This document shows, one piece after another, positions 18,187-27,451 of a stretch of 64,000 bases of DNA. Source of the stretch: Myxococcus virescens (GTDB lineage Bacteria; Myxococcota; Myxococcia; Myxococcales; Myxococcaceae); contig NZ_FNAJ01000004.1 in assembly GCF_900101905.1 (NCBI RefSeq), forward strand, positions 496,001 through 560,000, read 5' to 3'. Positions within the stretch are counted from its first letter, which is position 1. Every line of letters starts with the position of its first letter. Made by a program: the position numbers and the translations under genes. The notes beneath the pieces were generated by a model. That model had not been told where the DNA came from. It searched no databases and saw only the letters and a program-made list of their open reading frames with translations.

Positions 18187-19772
18187 AGCGGAAGCCCCAC
18201 CACGAATTCGGTCCCCTCTTCAGGGTTGGACCGAACACGGATGAATCCTCCATGTGCCCGAATGATGGAGTGCGCAGTGGACAGCCCCAGCCCGGTGCCT
18301 CCATCCCGCGTCGTGAAAAACGGCTCGAACAAGTGCCCCATCATCTCCTCCGTGATGCTCCCCCCCGAGTCCCAGATGCGGATTCTCGCCTCGTTCTCGG
18401 CCCGCGTCAGTGCCACTTTCACGTGGCCTCGAGCCCCCGCTGCCTGAAACGCGTTGCGCACCAGGTTGATAAGCACCTGGCGGAGTTGATCCGGGTCAAC
18501 GGAGACCGCCATCACCACGGGAGTGGCCATTTCGACCCGCACGTCCCGAGCCAACGGGTCCACGCGGAGCATGTCCACCGTCTCCGTCAGCAATGACGCC
18601 AGCGCAACTTGCTGGAGCACTGGCGTCGGAGGACGCGCGAAGCGCAGGAAGTCCTCCACCAACCGCGCGAGTCGGTCCGCCTCACGAATCAAGATGTTGG
18701 TAAGTTTCTGAGCCATCGCATCCTGCGCGTCCTGCGCCAGCAGTTGCGCTGACCCGCGCATGGACGCGAGCGGATTGCGCAGCTCGTGCGCGAGCTGCGC
18801 AGAGAGTGCGCCTAGGCTCGCCAATCGGTCCGCGCGCTTGAGGTCGTCCTCCATTCGCCGAAGCTGAGTGAGGTCCTGGAACACCATGAGCAGGGAGCCA
18901 GGCGCTCCATCCAACGGCGTCACGGACAGCCCCAGAATGCGCCGTTTCAGGCCTTTGCCCACCACCAGCTCGCTCCGAGGCGAACGGGGAGCTAGCCCGA
19001 GCACACCCGGCAGGAGTGCCTCCACATCCGTTCCCACGACCTGCGTGGCATCCACCTGGAGAATCAGACAGCCTGCGGGATTGACGTAGGTGATGCGGTG
19101 CCCCGCATCACATGTCACGAGTCCCGATGGCATGGAGGACAGGATCTGTTGCTGCAGGCGTCCCAGCCGCTGAAGGTCCGCCTCGCGAGCAGACAGAGCG
19201 CCACCGGCCACCGAGAGCTGGCGAGACAAATAGCCCGCCAACACGGCGATGAGCACCAGTGCCAGTGCGTTGCTCCCCAGGACGAACATCACCCGGGACG
19301 GAGGCATCAGCCCCCCAGGCACACTCCCAAGGAACCGGGCTCCCATGACCAACGTGGCGAAGCACAACACGGACGCCGCGGCGGCCCACAGCGCACCGCG
19401 CCGGTCCAAGACGACGGCCGCGCCAATGACCGACAGGCTGTAGAGAAACGTCAGGGGCGAGTCCGCGCCGCCGCTGAGGTAGACCAGCCCAGTAGCGATG
19501 ACAACATCGCCAATAACCTGCACCCATGCATCGAGCAGCCCACCACGCCCGCGCCGCAGCCTCAGCCCCACCACCAGCGTAGAGACGTACGCGCTGACGA
19601 TGACCCCGAGCGACAGGGTGTCAGCCCCGCTCAGCTCCTGAGTGGGCTGCAGGAGGAGCCGCGCAAGGGTGATGACGAGCGACAAGCTCGCGGCCACCGT
19701 ACGGAACAGCACCAGCCATACGAGCCGCGACCTGAACGCGTCCCCCTCCAGGGGGCGCCCTCCTACGACCAC
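18183..19772 (-). CDS. pilS: Sensor histidine kinase PilS
   Basis: This membrane kinase controls PilR and so pilin levels. It shows about six transmembrane helices (first 160 residues), a coiled coil, a PAS domain (about 190-285), the H-box LSAQLAHELRNPLAS, N-box NLVRNAFQAAG and a GTGLGLS G-box. In other bacteria PilS senses pilin in the membrane and represses when pilin is abundant. The start is uncertain: the open frame extends upstream into pilC, so I chose the GTG at 19772, four bases after the pilC stop (529 residues). No good ribosome site is visible there, and a start a few codons later after GGAGGG is possible. Confidence 0.9.
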   Translation of the reverse strand: MVVGGRPLEGDAFRSRLVWLVLFRTVAASLSLVITLARLLLQPTQELSGADTLSLGVIVSAYVSTLVVGLRLRRGRGGLLDAWVQVIGDVVIATGLVYLSGGADSPLTFLYSLSVIGAAVVLDRRGALWAAAASVLCFATLVMGARFLGSVPGGLMPPSRVMFVLGSNALALVLIAVLAGYLSRQLSVAGGALSAREADLQRLGRLQQQILSSMPSGLVTCDAGHRITYVNPAGCLILQVDATQVVGTDVEALLPGVLGLAPRSPRSELVVGKGLKRRILGLSVTPLDGAPGSLLMVFQDLTQLRRMEDDLKRADRLASLGALSAQLAHELRNPLASMRGSAQLLAQDAQDAMAQKLTNILIREADRLARLVEDFLRFARPPTPVLQQVALASLLTETVDMLRVDPLARDVRVEMATPVVMAVSVDPDQLRQVLINLVRNAFQAAGARGHVKVALTRAENEARIRIWDSGGSITEEMMGHLFEPFFTTRDGGTGLGLSTAHSIIRAHGGFIRVRSNPEEGTEFVVGLPL

Positions 19773-19776
19773 TGCG

Positions 19777-21030
19777 TTACTGGATGGCGCCGGCAAGCGA
19801 GAAGATGGGGAGGTACATGCCGATGAGGAAGCCACCGACCACGCCGCCGAGGAACACCATGAGCACCGGCTCAATCATCGCCGTGAGGCTGTTGATGGCC
19901 GCGTCCACTTCGTCATCGTAGAAGTCGGCGATCTTGTTGAGCATGGTGTCCATGGCGCCGGTCGCCTCACCCACGCCGATCATCTGCACCACCATCGACG
20001 GGAACACCTTCGTCTCTGCCAGCGGCCCCGCGATGTTCTTGCCCTCGGCGATCTTCCCGCGGACGTAGATGATGGCGTCTTCCACGGTGCGGTTACCGGC
20101 CGTCTTCGCGGTGACGTCCAGCGCGTCCAGGATGGGCACGCCCGAGGAAATCATGGTCCCCAGCGTGCGGGTGAACCGAGCCACGGCCACCTTGCGGAGC
20201 ACGGGGCCGAAGACGGGCATGAAGAGGAACACCTTGTCCCAGAACTTCCGGCCACGCGGCTGGCGGTAGCTCCACGTGAAGGACATCACCACCGCGGCAA
20301 TCGAACCAGCCGCATGGAAGAAGTACTCCTGCGCTAGGTGCGAGAAGTTCACGATCATCTGCGTCGGCCCCGGCAGCTCCGAGCCGAAGTCCGCGAACAT
20401 CTTCTCGAAGACGGGCGTCACCTTCAGCAGCAGCACCGCCGTCACGCCAATGGCCACCAAAATCACGATGACCGGGTAGGTCATCGCGCTCTTGACCTTG
20501 GACTTGAGCTTCTCGTTCTTCTCCCGGTACGCCGCGAGCCGGTTGAGGATGGCGTCGAGGATACCGCCCACCTCGCCTGCGGCGCAGAGCTGGACGTAGA
20601 GTTCGTCGAAGACCTTGGGGTGCTCCTTCAGCGCGTCCGCGAAGGTGCTGCCCTGCTCCACCTTGCCCTTGATGGCGAACAGCACCTTCTTGAAGGCAGG
20701 GTTGTCCATCTGACTGGCCAGGATGTCGAGGCACTGCACCAGCGGGAGGCCGGCGTCGATCATCGTGGCGAACTGACGGGTGAAGACGAGGATGTCCTTG
20801 CCTTCGACACCGCCCAGTCCGGGGATGACGATATCCCCGTCCAGAATGCTCTTCTTGCGCACCTTGATGGGGTTCAGACCGAGGGACTTGAGGCGCGCGT
20901 TGACGGCCTCGACGTCCATCGCCTCCATCTCACCCTTTTTCGACTCCCCGCTCTTGGTCTTCGCCTCCCAGAGGAACTGGGCGGTGGCCTTCTTGGGAGT
21001 TGATGCCGACTTCACTGCTGGGGCTGCCAT
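19777..21030 (-). CDS. pilC: Type IV pilus inner-membrane platform protein PilC
   Basis: PilC is the polytopic GspF-family platform on which PilB and PilT act. The 417-residue protein has two repeated cytoplasmic GspF helical bundles (about 75-200 and 280-400), each followed by membrane helices, and an N-terminal arm (about 20-70). Diagnostic motifs include FTRQFATMIDAGLPLVQCL and FTRTLGTMISSGVPILDAL at equivalent positions in the two repeats, and AMIEPVLMVFLGGVVGGFLI in the last helix. It lies 57 bp after pilT and is followed almost at once by pilS. Confidence 0.96.
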   Translation of the reverse strand: MAAPAVKSASTPKKATAQFLWEAKTKSGESKKGEMEAMDVEAVNARLKSLGLNPIKVRKKSILDGDIVIPGLGGVEGKDILVFTRQFATMIDAGLPLVQCLDILASQMDNPAFKKVLFAIKGKVEQGSTFADALKEHPKVFDELYVQLCAAGEVGGILDAILNRLAAYREKNEKLKSKVKSAMTYPVIVILVAIGVTAVLLLKVTPVFEKMFADFGSELPGPTQMIVNFSHLAQEYFFHAAGSIAAVVMSFTWSYRQPRGRKFWDKVFLFMPVFGPVLRKVAVARFTRTLGTMISSGVPILDALDVTAKTAGNRTVEDAIIYVRGKIAEGKNIAGPLAETKVFPSMVVQMIGVGEATGAMDTMLNKIADFYDDEVDAAINSLTAMIEPVLMVFLGGVVGGFLIGMYLPIFSLAGAIQ

Positions 21031-21087
21031 GAGCTGGACCTCCGCGGGTGCCGCGCCACTCTAACCGCTGATCTCCGAATCCCGGAA

Positions 21088-22206
21088 CTAACGACCACCC
21101 GCTCCCCCGCCTGGCCGCTGCATTCCGGGCAGGGCCCCGCCGCCGCCCGTGGCCAGGATGTTGCGCAACTCCTCCGCGTCGCTAGAACGTCCGAAGGCCT
21201 CGTCCTGGGTGATGAGCCGCCGCAGCAGCAGCGCCGCCAGGGCCTGGTTGAAGGTCTGCATGCCGAACTTCGCCTGGCCGACCTGCATGGACGAGTAGAT
21301 CTGGTGGACCTTGTCCTCGCGGATGAGGTTCCGGATTGCGGGGTTGGGCACCATCACCTCCAGCGCCAGGATGCGGCCAGGGCCGCCCGCCTTCGCCACC
21401 AGCGCCTGACTCATCACGCCCTCCAGCACGAAGGACATCTGCGCGCGGACCTGCGGCTGCTGGTACGGGGGGAACACGTCCAGCACGCGGTTGATGGTCT
21501 GCACCGCGCTATTGGTGTGTAGCGTCGCGTAGCAGATGTGGCCTGTCTCCGCGATGGTGAGCGCGGCTTCAATCGTCTCCAGGTCGCGGAGCTCACCGAC
21601 CAGCACCACGTCCGGGTCCTGGCGGAGGATGTACTTGAGGGCCGTCTTGAAGTTCCGCGTGTCCGCCCCCACCTCGCGCTGATTCACGAGGCAGTTCTTG
21701 TGCGGGTGCAGGTACTCGATGGGGTCCTCGATGGTCATGATGTGCTCATGACGCTCGGTGTTGATCTTGTCGATCATCGAGGCCAGCGTGGTGGACTTGC
21801 CCGAGCCCGTGGGGCCCGTCACCAGGATGAGCCCGCGCGGCTTCTTCACCAGCTCCGCCACCACCGGCGGCAGGCCCAGCTCCTGGAACGTCAAAATCTT
21901 GAAGGGAATGGTCCGGAACGCCGCGGCGACCGCGCCACGCTGCATGAAGATGTTGGCGCGGAAGCGCGACAGGCCCTTCACGCCGAAGGACAGGTCCAGC
22001 TCGTTGTCCTCCTCGAACTTGTGCTTCTGGGCGTCCGTGAGGATGGAGTAGCAGAGCTGCTTCGTCTCCACCGGGGTCAGCGGCGCCGTCTTCAAGGGAA
22101 CGAGCTCGCCGTCGACGCGAAGCTGCGGCGGAGAGCCGGTGGTGACGTGGAGGTCGGAAGCGCCCTTCTCGACCATCGCCTTGAGGAGCTGGTGCAGGTT
22201 GGCCAC
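21088..22206 (-). CDS. pilT: Type IV pilus retraction ATPase PilT
   Basis: PilT is the hexameric cytoplasmic motor that depolymerises the pilus and powers twitching (S-) motility. The 372-residue protein has an N-terminal PAS-like domain, Walker A (GPTGSGKSTTLASMI), an Asp box (MTIEDPIEYLH), Walker B (DPDVVLVGELRD), a His box (ICYATLHTNSA) and the PilT-specific retraction motif AIRNLIREDK. A Gly-rich C-terminal tail of about 20 residues is an addition to the core. It lies 43 bp after pilB. Confidence 0.97.
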   Translation of the reverse strand: MANLHQLLKAMVEKGASDLHVTTGSPPQLRVDGELVPLKTAPLTPVETKQLCYSILTDAQKHKFEEDNELDLSFGVKGLSRFRANIFMQRGAVAAAFRTIPFKILTFQELGLPPVVAELVKKPRGLILVTGPTGSGKSTTLASMIDKINTERHEHIMTIEDPIEYLHPHKNCLVNQREVGADTRNFKTALKYILRQDPDVVLVGELRDLETIEAALTIAETGHICYATLHTNSAVQTINRVLDVFPPYQQPQVRAQMSFVLEGVMSQALVAKAGGPGRILALEVMVPNPAIRNLIREDKVHQIYSSMQVGQAKFGMQTFNQALAALLLRRLITQDEAFGRSSDAEELRNILATGGGGALPGMQRPGGGAGGR

Positions 22207-22249
22207 GGGGGGATGTCCTTCGGGGGGAGTGCGGTGGGAGGAAGGTTGA

Positions 22250-23950
22250 CTAGAAGCGGTCCGGGGCGGTGTTTCCCACCACCTCTTCCAACGTGGTGGC
22301 GCCGTCCATCATCTTGCGAAGACCGCTCATGCGCAGGCTGCTCATGCCCAGGCGAATGGCCTCCTGCTTCAGCTCCGCGGCGGAGGCGCCGTTGATGACC
22401 AGCTCCTTGAGGCCGTCCCAGAAGGGCATGACCTCGTAGATGGCCACGCGGCCGCGGTAGCCACGGTCGTTGCAGTCGCGGCAGCCGACCTTCTCGTACA
22501 TCGTGAAGGTGCCAATCTTGTCCGGCGGAACACCAGCGTCGATGAGCGCCTGCTCGTCCACGTTCTCCGCCGGCTTCTTGCAGGCCGGGCACAGACGGCG
22601 CGCCAGACGCTGGGCGAGGATGAGGTTCAGCGACGCCGTCACGAGGAACGGCTCGATGCCCATGTTGAGCAGACGGCTCACCGTGCCCGGGGCGTCGTTG
22701 GTGTGCAGCGTGGAGAGCACCAGGTGGCCCGTGAGCGCCGCCTTCACGCCGATTTCCGCCGTCTCGAAGTCGCGGATCTCACCAATCATGATGATGTCCG
22801 GGTCCTGGCGGAGGAAGGAGCGCAGCGCCGCGGCGAAGTTCAGGCCGATGTCGTCATGCATCTGCACCTGATTGATGCCGGCGAAGTTGAACTCGACCGG
22901 GTCCTCCGCGGTGCAAATGTTGGTGTCCAGGCCGTTGAGGCTGGAGAGCGCCGAGTACAGCGTCGTCGTCTTGCCCGAGCCCGTGGGGCCCGTCACCAGC
23001 ACCATGCCGTAGGGCCGGTCGATGGCCTCCTTGAACCAGGCCAGCGGCTGCGCGTCGAAGCCCAGCTTCGTCATGTCGAGCTGGAGGTTGCTCTTGTCGA
23101 GCAGACGCATCACGACCTTCTCGCCGAAGAGCGTGGGACACACGCTCACGCGGAAGTCCATCTCCTTGCCGCCGCCCATCTTGATCTTGATGCGGCCGTC
23201 CTGCGGCAGGCGCCGCTCGGAGATGTCCAGCGAGGCCATGATCTTCAAACGCGAGGTGATCGCGTTGCGCAGCTTCATCGGCGGGCGCATCACCTCGTAC
23301 ATCACACCGTCGATGCGGAAGCGGACGCGGAAGTCCTTCTCGTAGGGCTCGACATGGATATCGGACGCGCGCTTCTTGATGGCGTCCATGAGGATGAGAT
23401 TCACCAGCTTGACCACGGGCGCGTCGTCCGCGGCCTTGGCCATCTCATCGATGTTCTCCGTCTCTTCCTTGGTGACCTCGATGTCGTCACCGACGTCGCC
23501 GACGATGTCCTCCAGCGACGGGCCCTTCTCCGCGTAGTAGCGCTCGATGGCCTCGCGGATGGAGACCTCGGAGGCGACCACCGTCTCGATGTTGTAGCCG
23601 GTGAGGAACTTCAGGTCGTCCACCGCGAAGATGTTGGACGGGTCGCACATGGCCACGATGAGCGACGGGCCCGCGCGGTTGACGGGCACCACCAGGTGCT
23701 TCTCCGCCACTTCCTTCGGCACCAGCTTGATGATGTCCGGCTCGACGTCGAAGTCCTTCAGGTTGATGGCCGGCACGCCGTATTGCTTGGAGAGGAAGTC
23801 GGTCAGCTTCGACTCCTCGATGGCGCCCGTCTTGACGAGCGCGGTGCCGATGCGCGTGCCGTTCTTCTGCTGCTCTTCCTGGGCCTTGCGCAGCTGCTGC
23901 ACGGAGATGAGGTTCTCGCGAACCAGCAGTTCACCGAGTCGACCGGACAT
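22250..23950 (-). CDS. pilB: Type IV pilus extension ATPase PilB
   Basis: PilB is the assembly motor. The 566-residue protein has an N-terminal MshEN-type domain (about 1-145, with the RLGELLV...LISVQQL repeat pattern), which in this family binds c-di-GMP. The GspE ATPase domain has Walker A (GPTGSGKTTTLYSA), an Asp box (CTAEDPVEFNF), Walker B (QDPDIIMIGEIRD), a His box (VLSTLHTND) and a zinc-binding CxxC pair (CPACKK and CRDC). The start is ATG 23950, preceded by AAGGAAGAGG; the open frame upstream to 24052 crosses the leader and promoter. It is the first gene of the pil locus, behind the promoter at 24068-24096. Confidence 0.97.
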   Translation of the reverse strand: MSGRLGELLVRENLISVQQLRKAQEEQQKNGTRIGTALVKTGAIEESKLTDFLSKQYGVPAINLKDFDVEPDIIKLVPKEVAEKHLVVPVNRAGPSLIVAMCDPSNIFAVDDLKFLTGYNIETVVASEVSIREAIERYYAEKGPSLEDIVGDVGDDIEVTKEETENIDEMAKAADDAPVVKLVNLILMDAIKKRASDIHVEPYEKDFRVRFRIDGVMYEVMRPPMKLRNAITSRLKIMASLDISERRLPQDGRIKIKMGGGKEMDFRVSVCPTLFGEKVVMRLLDKSNLQLDMTKLGFDAQPLAWFKEAIDRPYGMVLVTGPTGSGKTTTLYSALSSLNGLDTNICTAEDPVEFNFAGINQVQMHDDIGLNFAAALRSFLRQDPDIIMIGEIRDFETAEIGVKAALTGHLVLSTLHTNDAPGTVSRLLNMGIEPFLVTASLNLILAQRLARRLCPACKKPAENVDEQALIDAGVPPDKIGTFTMYEKVGCRDCNDRGYRGRVAIYEVMPFWDGLKELVINGASAAELKQEAIRLGMSSLRMSGLRKMMDGATTLEEVVGNTAPDRF

Positions 23951-23970
23951 TCGTTGATGCCTCTTCCTTG

Positions 23971-23998
23971 AAGAAGAAAGAAGCGGGCGGGGGCCCGC
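23971..23998 (-). terminator. Attenuator-like hairpin in the pilB leader
   Basis: A 6-bp GC stem (GCGGGC, loop CCCC, GCCCGC at 23983-23998) is followed on the transcript by the pyrimidine tract TTCTTTCTTCTT and then the pilB ribosome site. It has the look of an intrinsic terminator inside a 5' untranslated region; the T-run is interrupted by C, so efficiency is uncertain. Confidence 0.45.
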
Positions 23999-24067
23999 CT
24001 CCGAGCTCAAAGACGCTGGAGCGGTGCCCGGGTGATCCTCACCCCATGGCACGGTTCCTGATTGCGA

Positions 24068-24096
24068 ATTAGAGGGGAGCCGCGCGCGCGCGTCAA
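24068..24096 (-). promoter_or_regulatory. Sigma-70-type promoter of the pilB-T-C transcript
   Basis: On the minus strand, -35 TTGACG (24091-24096) and -10 TCTAAT (24068-24073) each match consensus at 5 of 6 positions and are separated by exactly 17 bases. The spacer begins with a CG alternating run. The predicted leader is about 110 nt and contains the hairpin at 23983-23998. Confidence 0.65.
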
Positions 24097-24154
24097 GGCG
24101 CCCTCGCCTGCTCCCCTGCTGTCACAAACCGTTGAACGGACACGGGAAAATTGC

Positions 24155-25081
24155 TCAGCTCTCCTCGCGCGCAATCACGGCGCGCGCGGCCTCCACGTCA
24201 CGCTTGATCTGCCCCGTCAGCTCCACCACCGAACCGAAACGCTGCTCGGGGCGAAGGCGGTCGAGGAACTGCACGCGCAGCTCCTTCCCGTACAGATCAC
24301 CGGCGAAGTCGAGCAGGTGCGCTTCGATCGTCACCTCCGTGCCGCCAAAGGTAGGCTTCACACCGATGTTCGCCGCACCGCCATGCCAGGTGCCCTTTGA
24401 CTCGCCCGGCAGATGGACGCGGATGGCATAGACCCCCGGTGCGGGGCGCAGCTCGTTCTGCGTATCCACGTTCGCGGTGGGAAAGCCGATGCCTCGCCCC
24501 CGCCCCGCGCCCGTCACCACCGTGCCGTCCAGATCGAAGGGACGGCCCAGCAGCCGCCGCGCCGCGGACACGCGCCCCTCCAGGATGTACTCGCGAACGC
24601 GCGATGACGACGCCACCACGCCATCCACCGTGACGGGCGGAACCACGTGCACCGTGGCGCCACGCCGGGCCGCGGCCTCGCGCAGCGTCTCCGCGGTGCC
24701 GCGCCGGGCCGAGCCGTAGGTGAAGTCGCTGCCCACCACGACGTGCGCGACGCCGAGCGCGTCGAAGAGCGCTGCCTCGAAGTCCGCGGGCGGCGTGCGC
24801 GCGTATTCGCGCGAGAAGGGTTGCACCACCGCGGCGTCCAACCCGAGCTCCTCGAACAGCTCCAGCTTGCGCGGCAGCAGGGTGATGAGCTTCGGCGCCA
24901 GCTCCGGCTGGAGCACCTTGCCTGGATGGGGATGGAAGGTGAAGGCGGCGGCCCGCCCGTGGCGGCGCGCCTCCGCGAAGAGGGCCTGATGGCCCACGTG
25001 CACACCGTCGAAGTTGCCCAGCGCGAGTGCCTGTCCGGCCAGCGCCCGGCCCGCGTCCGCCACCGCAGGGAAGACCTTCAT
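24155..25081 (-). CDS. ribF: Bifunctional riboflavin kinase/FAD synthetase
   Basis: RibF makes FMN from riboflavin and then FAD. The 308-residue protein has the N-terminal nucleotidyltransferase domain (about 15-165) with ALGNFDGVHVGHQ, its HxGH-type motif, and VVGSDFTYGSARRG. The C-terminal kinase domain (about 180-300) has GIGFPTANV and GVYAIRV. I chose ATG 25081 because it directly precedes the conserved domain; the frame extends further upstream but runs through the divergent trmB gene. It is divergent from trmB with 75 bp between. Confidence 0.96.
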   Translation of the reverse strand: MKVFPAVADAGRALAGQALALGNFDGVHVGHQALFAEARRHGRAAAFTFHPHPGKVLQPELAPKLITLLPRKLELFEELGLDAAVVQPFSREYARTPPADFEAALFDALGVAHVVVGSDFTYGSARRGTAETLREAAARRGATVHVVPPVTVDGVVASSSRVREYILEGRVSAARRLLGRPFDLDGTVVTGAGRGRGIGFPTANVDTQNELRPAPGVYAIRVHLPGESKGTWHGGAANIGVKPTFGGTEVTIEAHLLDFAGDLYGKELRVQFLDRLRPEQRFGSVVELTGQIKRDVEAARAVIAREES

Positions 25082-25156
25082 GGGCTCCCGTATACTCCAG
25101 GCCTCGCGTTTTTCCCTGGCCAAACCCGTCGTCGCCATGGTTGGTGGCGCCCGCCC

Positions 25157-25777
25157 ATGTCCCGTCCTCGCCTGCTCCCCGAGCCCGTCGGCCTCAAGTT
25201 CGTCACCCTGGAGACCCCGCCGGACTGGGACGCCGAATTCGGCTTCAGCGGACCGCTCGAGCTGGAAATCGGCTCCGGCGCGGGCGGCCACGCCCTGGAG
25301 TACTGCCGCCGCCACCCCGAGGTACGCTTCGTCGCCTTCGAGTGGCGCAAGAAGTACGCGCGCGACACCCAGGACCGCGCGGACAAGGCGGGCCTGCGCA
25401 ACCTGCGCGTCATCGAATCCGACGCGCGCTTCATCGTGCCCCGCATCTTCGCGCCCGATTCACTCGCCGCCATCCACCTCCAGTTCCCCGACCCCTGGTG
25501 GAAGCGCTCCCACGCCAAGCGCGCCGTGATTCAGCCCGCGTTCGCCGAACTGCTGTACGGCAAGCTCGCACCGGGTGGACTCTTCGACATGCGCACCGAT
25601 GTCCAGGACCGCGGCGTGACGATGCTCGCCATCCTGGAATCCGCTGGTTTCAAGAACCCCTTGGGTTCAGGTGTTTTCCATCCCTATGACCCGGAGGAAG
25701 TGCCCTCCACGCGTGAGCGCCGCTACCTGGCCAGCGGGGAGCCCGTGTACCGGGCGCGGCTACTGAAGCCTGCCTGA
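25157..25777 (+). CDS. trmB: tRNA (guanine-N7-)-methyltransferase
   Basis: TrmB makes m7G46 in tRNA variable loops. The 206-residue protein has the SAM-binding motif (LELEIGSGAGGHALEYC), the typical VAFEWRKKYA segment, the catalytic/tRNA site LQFPDPWWKRSHAKRAVIQP, and the FDMRTDV strand. ATG 25157 is chosen because the conserved fold begins about 30 residues later; much longer upstream frames overlap ribF on the other strand. It stands alone, divergent from ribF. Confidence 0.95.
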   Translation: MSRPRLLPEPVGLKFVTLETPPDWDAEFGFSGPLELEIGSGAGGHALEYCRRHPEVRFVAFEWRKKYARDTQDRADKAGLRNLRVIESDARFIVPRIFAPDSLAAIHLQFPDPWWKRSHAKRAVIQPAFAELLYGKLAPGGLFDMRTDVQDRGVTMLAILESAGFKNPLGSGVFHPYDPEEVPSTRERRYLASGEPVYRARLLKPA

Positions 25778-25888
25778 CGTCGCGCCGCGGGCGCGCGCCG
25801 AGCCCCTTGCATCCCAGGTGCGGGCAGTGAGAATGGCGGGCAACCCCGCACCGCGCGCGGGACGATTGCACCCGGGGGCGAGACATTC

Positions 25889-26932
25889 ATGGCGGATGGC
25901 GAACGGAAGAGGACGCTGGAGGTCGCCCGCCGTGCCCCCCCCGCTGGGGAACTCAGTGGCCGCACGGTGCTCCTCGTGGACGATGACCCGGTGCATCTCC
26001 GGCACGTGCGCGACGGACTGGCCCCTCACGGTTACGTCTTCGCCGAGGCCCATGACGGCGCCCAGGCGCTGTCCGCCATCCGGGAGTCCCGCCCCGACCT
26101 CATCCTCATGGACGTGGAGATGCCGGGACTGGGTGGCGTGGAGGTGTGCCGCATCATCAAGGCGAACGCGGGCGAGGACGGCTTCGGCTTCATCCCCGTG
26201 ATTCTCATGACGGCCCGGCAGGCCGCGGGAAAGGTGGAGGGACTGGAGCTGGGAGCGGATGACTACCTGGTGAAGCCCTTCGACATGCTCGAGCTGTCGG
26301 CCCGCGTGAAGTCCATGCTGCGGCTGAAGGCGTTGCAGGATGCGGTGGTGGAGAAGAACCGGGAGCTGGACCGCGCCAACAAGGAGCTGGCGGCGCGGCG
26401 CGAAGAGCTGCTGGCGCTCACCCGCACGGATGCACTCACTGGCCTGTCGAACCGGCGCGCCTTGGAAGAGCGGCTGAACGACGAGTTCGCCCGCTCGCGG
26501 CGCTATGGAGCGCCCCTGTCCCTGGTGATGCTGGACATCGACCACTTCAAGCGCATCAACGACAGCTTCGGGCACCCCTTCGGAGACCACGTGCTGAAGG
26601 CCGTGGCCCAGACGGCGCGGGCGCGGCTGCGGGAAGTGGACCTGCTGGCGCGCTACGGCGGCGAGGAGTTCATCGCCCTGCTCCCGGAGACAGGTCCCGC
26701 GGACGCGCTCCGGGTCTGCGAGCGGGTGCGCGACGCCATCGCCGCCCTGGAACTGGAGTATGTGGGCGGGAGTGGCAAGCCGCAGTGCGTGCGGCTGACC
26801 GCGTCATTGGGCGTGGCCACGGTGCCGTCGGGCGACCTCCCGAGCGCGGAGGCGCTGCTGCGGGCTGCCGACGCCAGCCTCTATGCGGCCAAGGGAGCAG
26901 GCCGCAATCGCGTCCATCAGCACGCCGCGTGA
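25889..26932 (+). CDS. Response regulator with GGDEF domain (diguanylate cyclase)
   Basis: This 347-residue cytoplasmic protein predicted to make c-di-GMP has a receiver domain (about 25-148, phospho-acceptor Asp in LILMDVEMPG, Lys in DYLVKPFD). A coiled coil follows (about 150-175), then a GGDEF domain (about 178-345) with an active-site GGEEF and the start-of-domain signature TRTDALTGLSNRRALE. An RxxD inhibitory site (REVD) lies five residues before GGEEF, so product inhibition is expected. No kinase gene is adjacent. With pilB carrying a MshEN domain nearby, a link to pilus control is possible but not shown. Confidence 0.93.
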   Translation: MADGERKRTLEVARRAPPAGELSGRTVLLVDDDPVHLRHVRDGLAPHGYVFAEAHDGAQALSAIRESRPDLILMDVEMPGLGGVEVCRIIKANAGEDGFGFIPVILMTARQAAGKVEGLELGADDYLVKPFDMLELSARVKSMLRLKALQDAVVEKNRELDRANKELAARREELLALTRTDALTGLSNRRALEERLNDEFARSRRYGAPLSLVMLDIDHFKRINDSFGHPFGDHVLKAVAQTARARLREVDLLARYGGEEFIALLPETGPADALRVCERVRDAIAALELEYVGGSGKPQCVRLTASLGVATVPSGDLPSAEALLRAADASLYAAKGAGRNRVHQHAA

Positions 26933-26988
26933 CATGTCCGAACCTCGGGCTTTCCCCCGGCGGCGCTTTGACCTAAACCCCTGTCCCC

Positions 26989-27408
26989 ATGCGTCTCTCC
27001 GCGACGATGCCCTGGCTGGTAGCGCTGGTCCTGCTGCTGAGCCTGGGTGGCTGCAACCGGCCGCGCTTCGGCACCCCGCAGGACGCCTACACGTCCTTCC
27101 ACCGGCTGGTGAAGCGAGGGGAGCTGCAGCAGGCGTGGGGCGCGCTGTCCAAGCCCACCCAGGACGCGCTGGCGAAGCGTGCGCAGGTGGTGGGAGAGGC
27201 ATCCGGGGGTGAAGAAAAACCGGAGCCCATGGCCCTCTTCTTCGCGAATGTCCCTCCGCCTCCGGATGTTACGGAGGTCTCACTGGTCCGGGAGGAGGGA
27301 GACGTCGCGACAGTGCTCGTGCGCGCGGGAGAAAGCTCCCACGAGGTCCGGATGGTCCGTGAGCCGTCCGGGTGGAAGGTCGACCTTTCAGCATCCCTCC
27401 AGCCGTAA
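26989..27408 (+). CDS. Small predicted lipoprotein
   Basis: This 139-residue protein has a lipobox SLGGC (Cys 22). The mature part looks like a small NTF2-like/DUF4878-type fold: TPQDAYTSFHRLVKRGELQQAW at the front and a terminal strand-rich part ending in SGWKVDLSASLQP, a pattern common to such lipoproteins. No catalytic residues can be claimed. It follows the diguanylate cyclase by 56 bp on the same strand and precedes the proline-rich gene by 43 bp. Confidence 0.75.
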   Translation: MRLSATMPWLVALVLLLSLGGCNRPRFGTPQDAYTSFHRLVKRGELQQAWGALSKPTQDALAKRAQVVGEASGGEEKPEPMALFFANVPPPPDVTEVSLVREEGDVATVLVRAGESSHEVRMVREPSGWKVDLSASLQP

Positions 27409-27451
27409 AGCCGGGCATGCCCGGAAAACTCGCATCAGGTAACGTACGACT

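Noticed and set aside
24047..24065. TGGCAC...TTGC string upstream of pilB
   Set aside because: The GG and GC are 14 bases apart instead of 10, and it is on the strand opposite to pilB.
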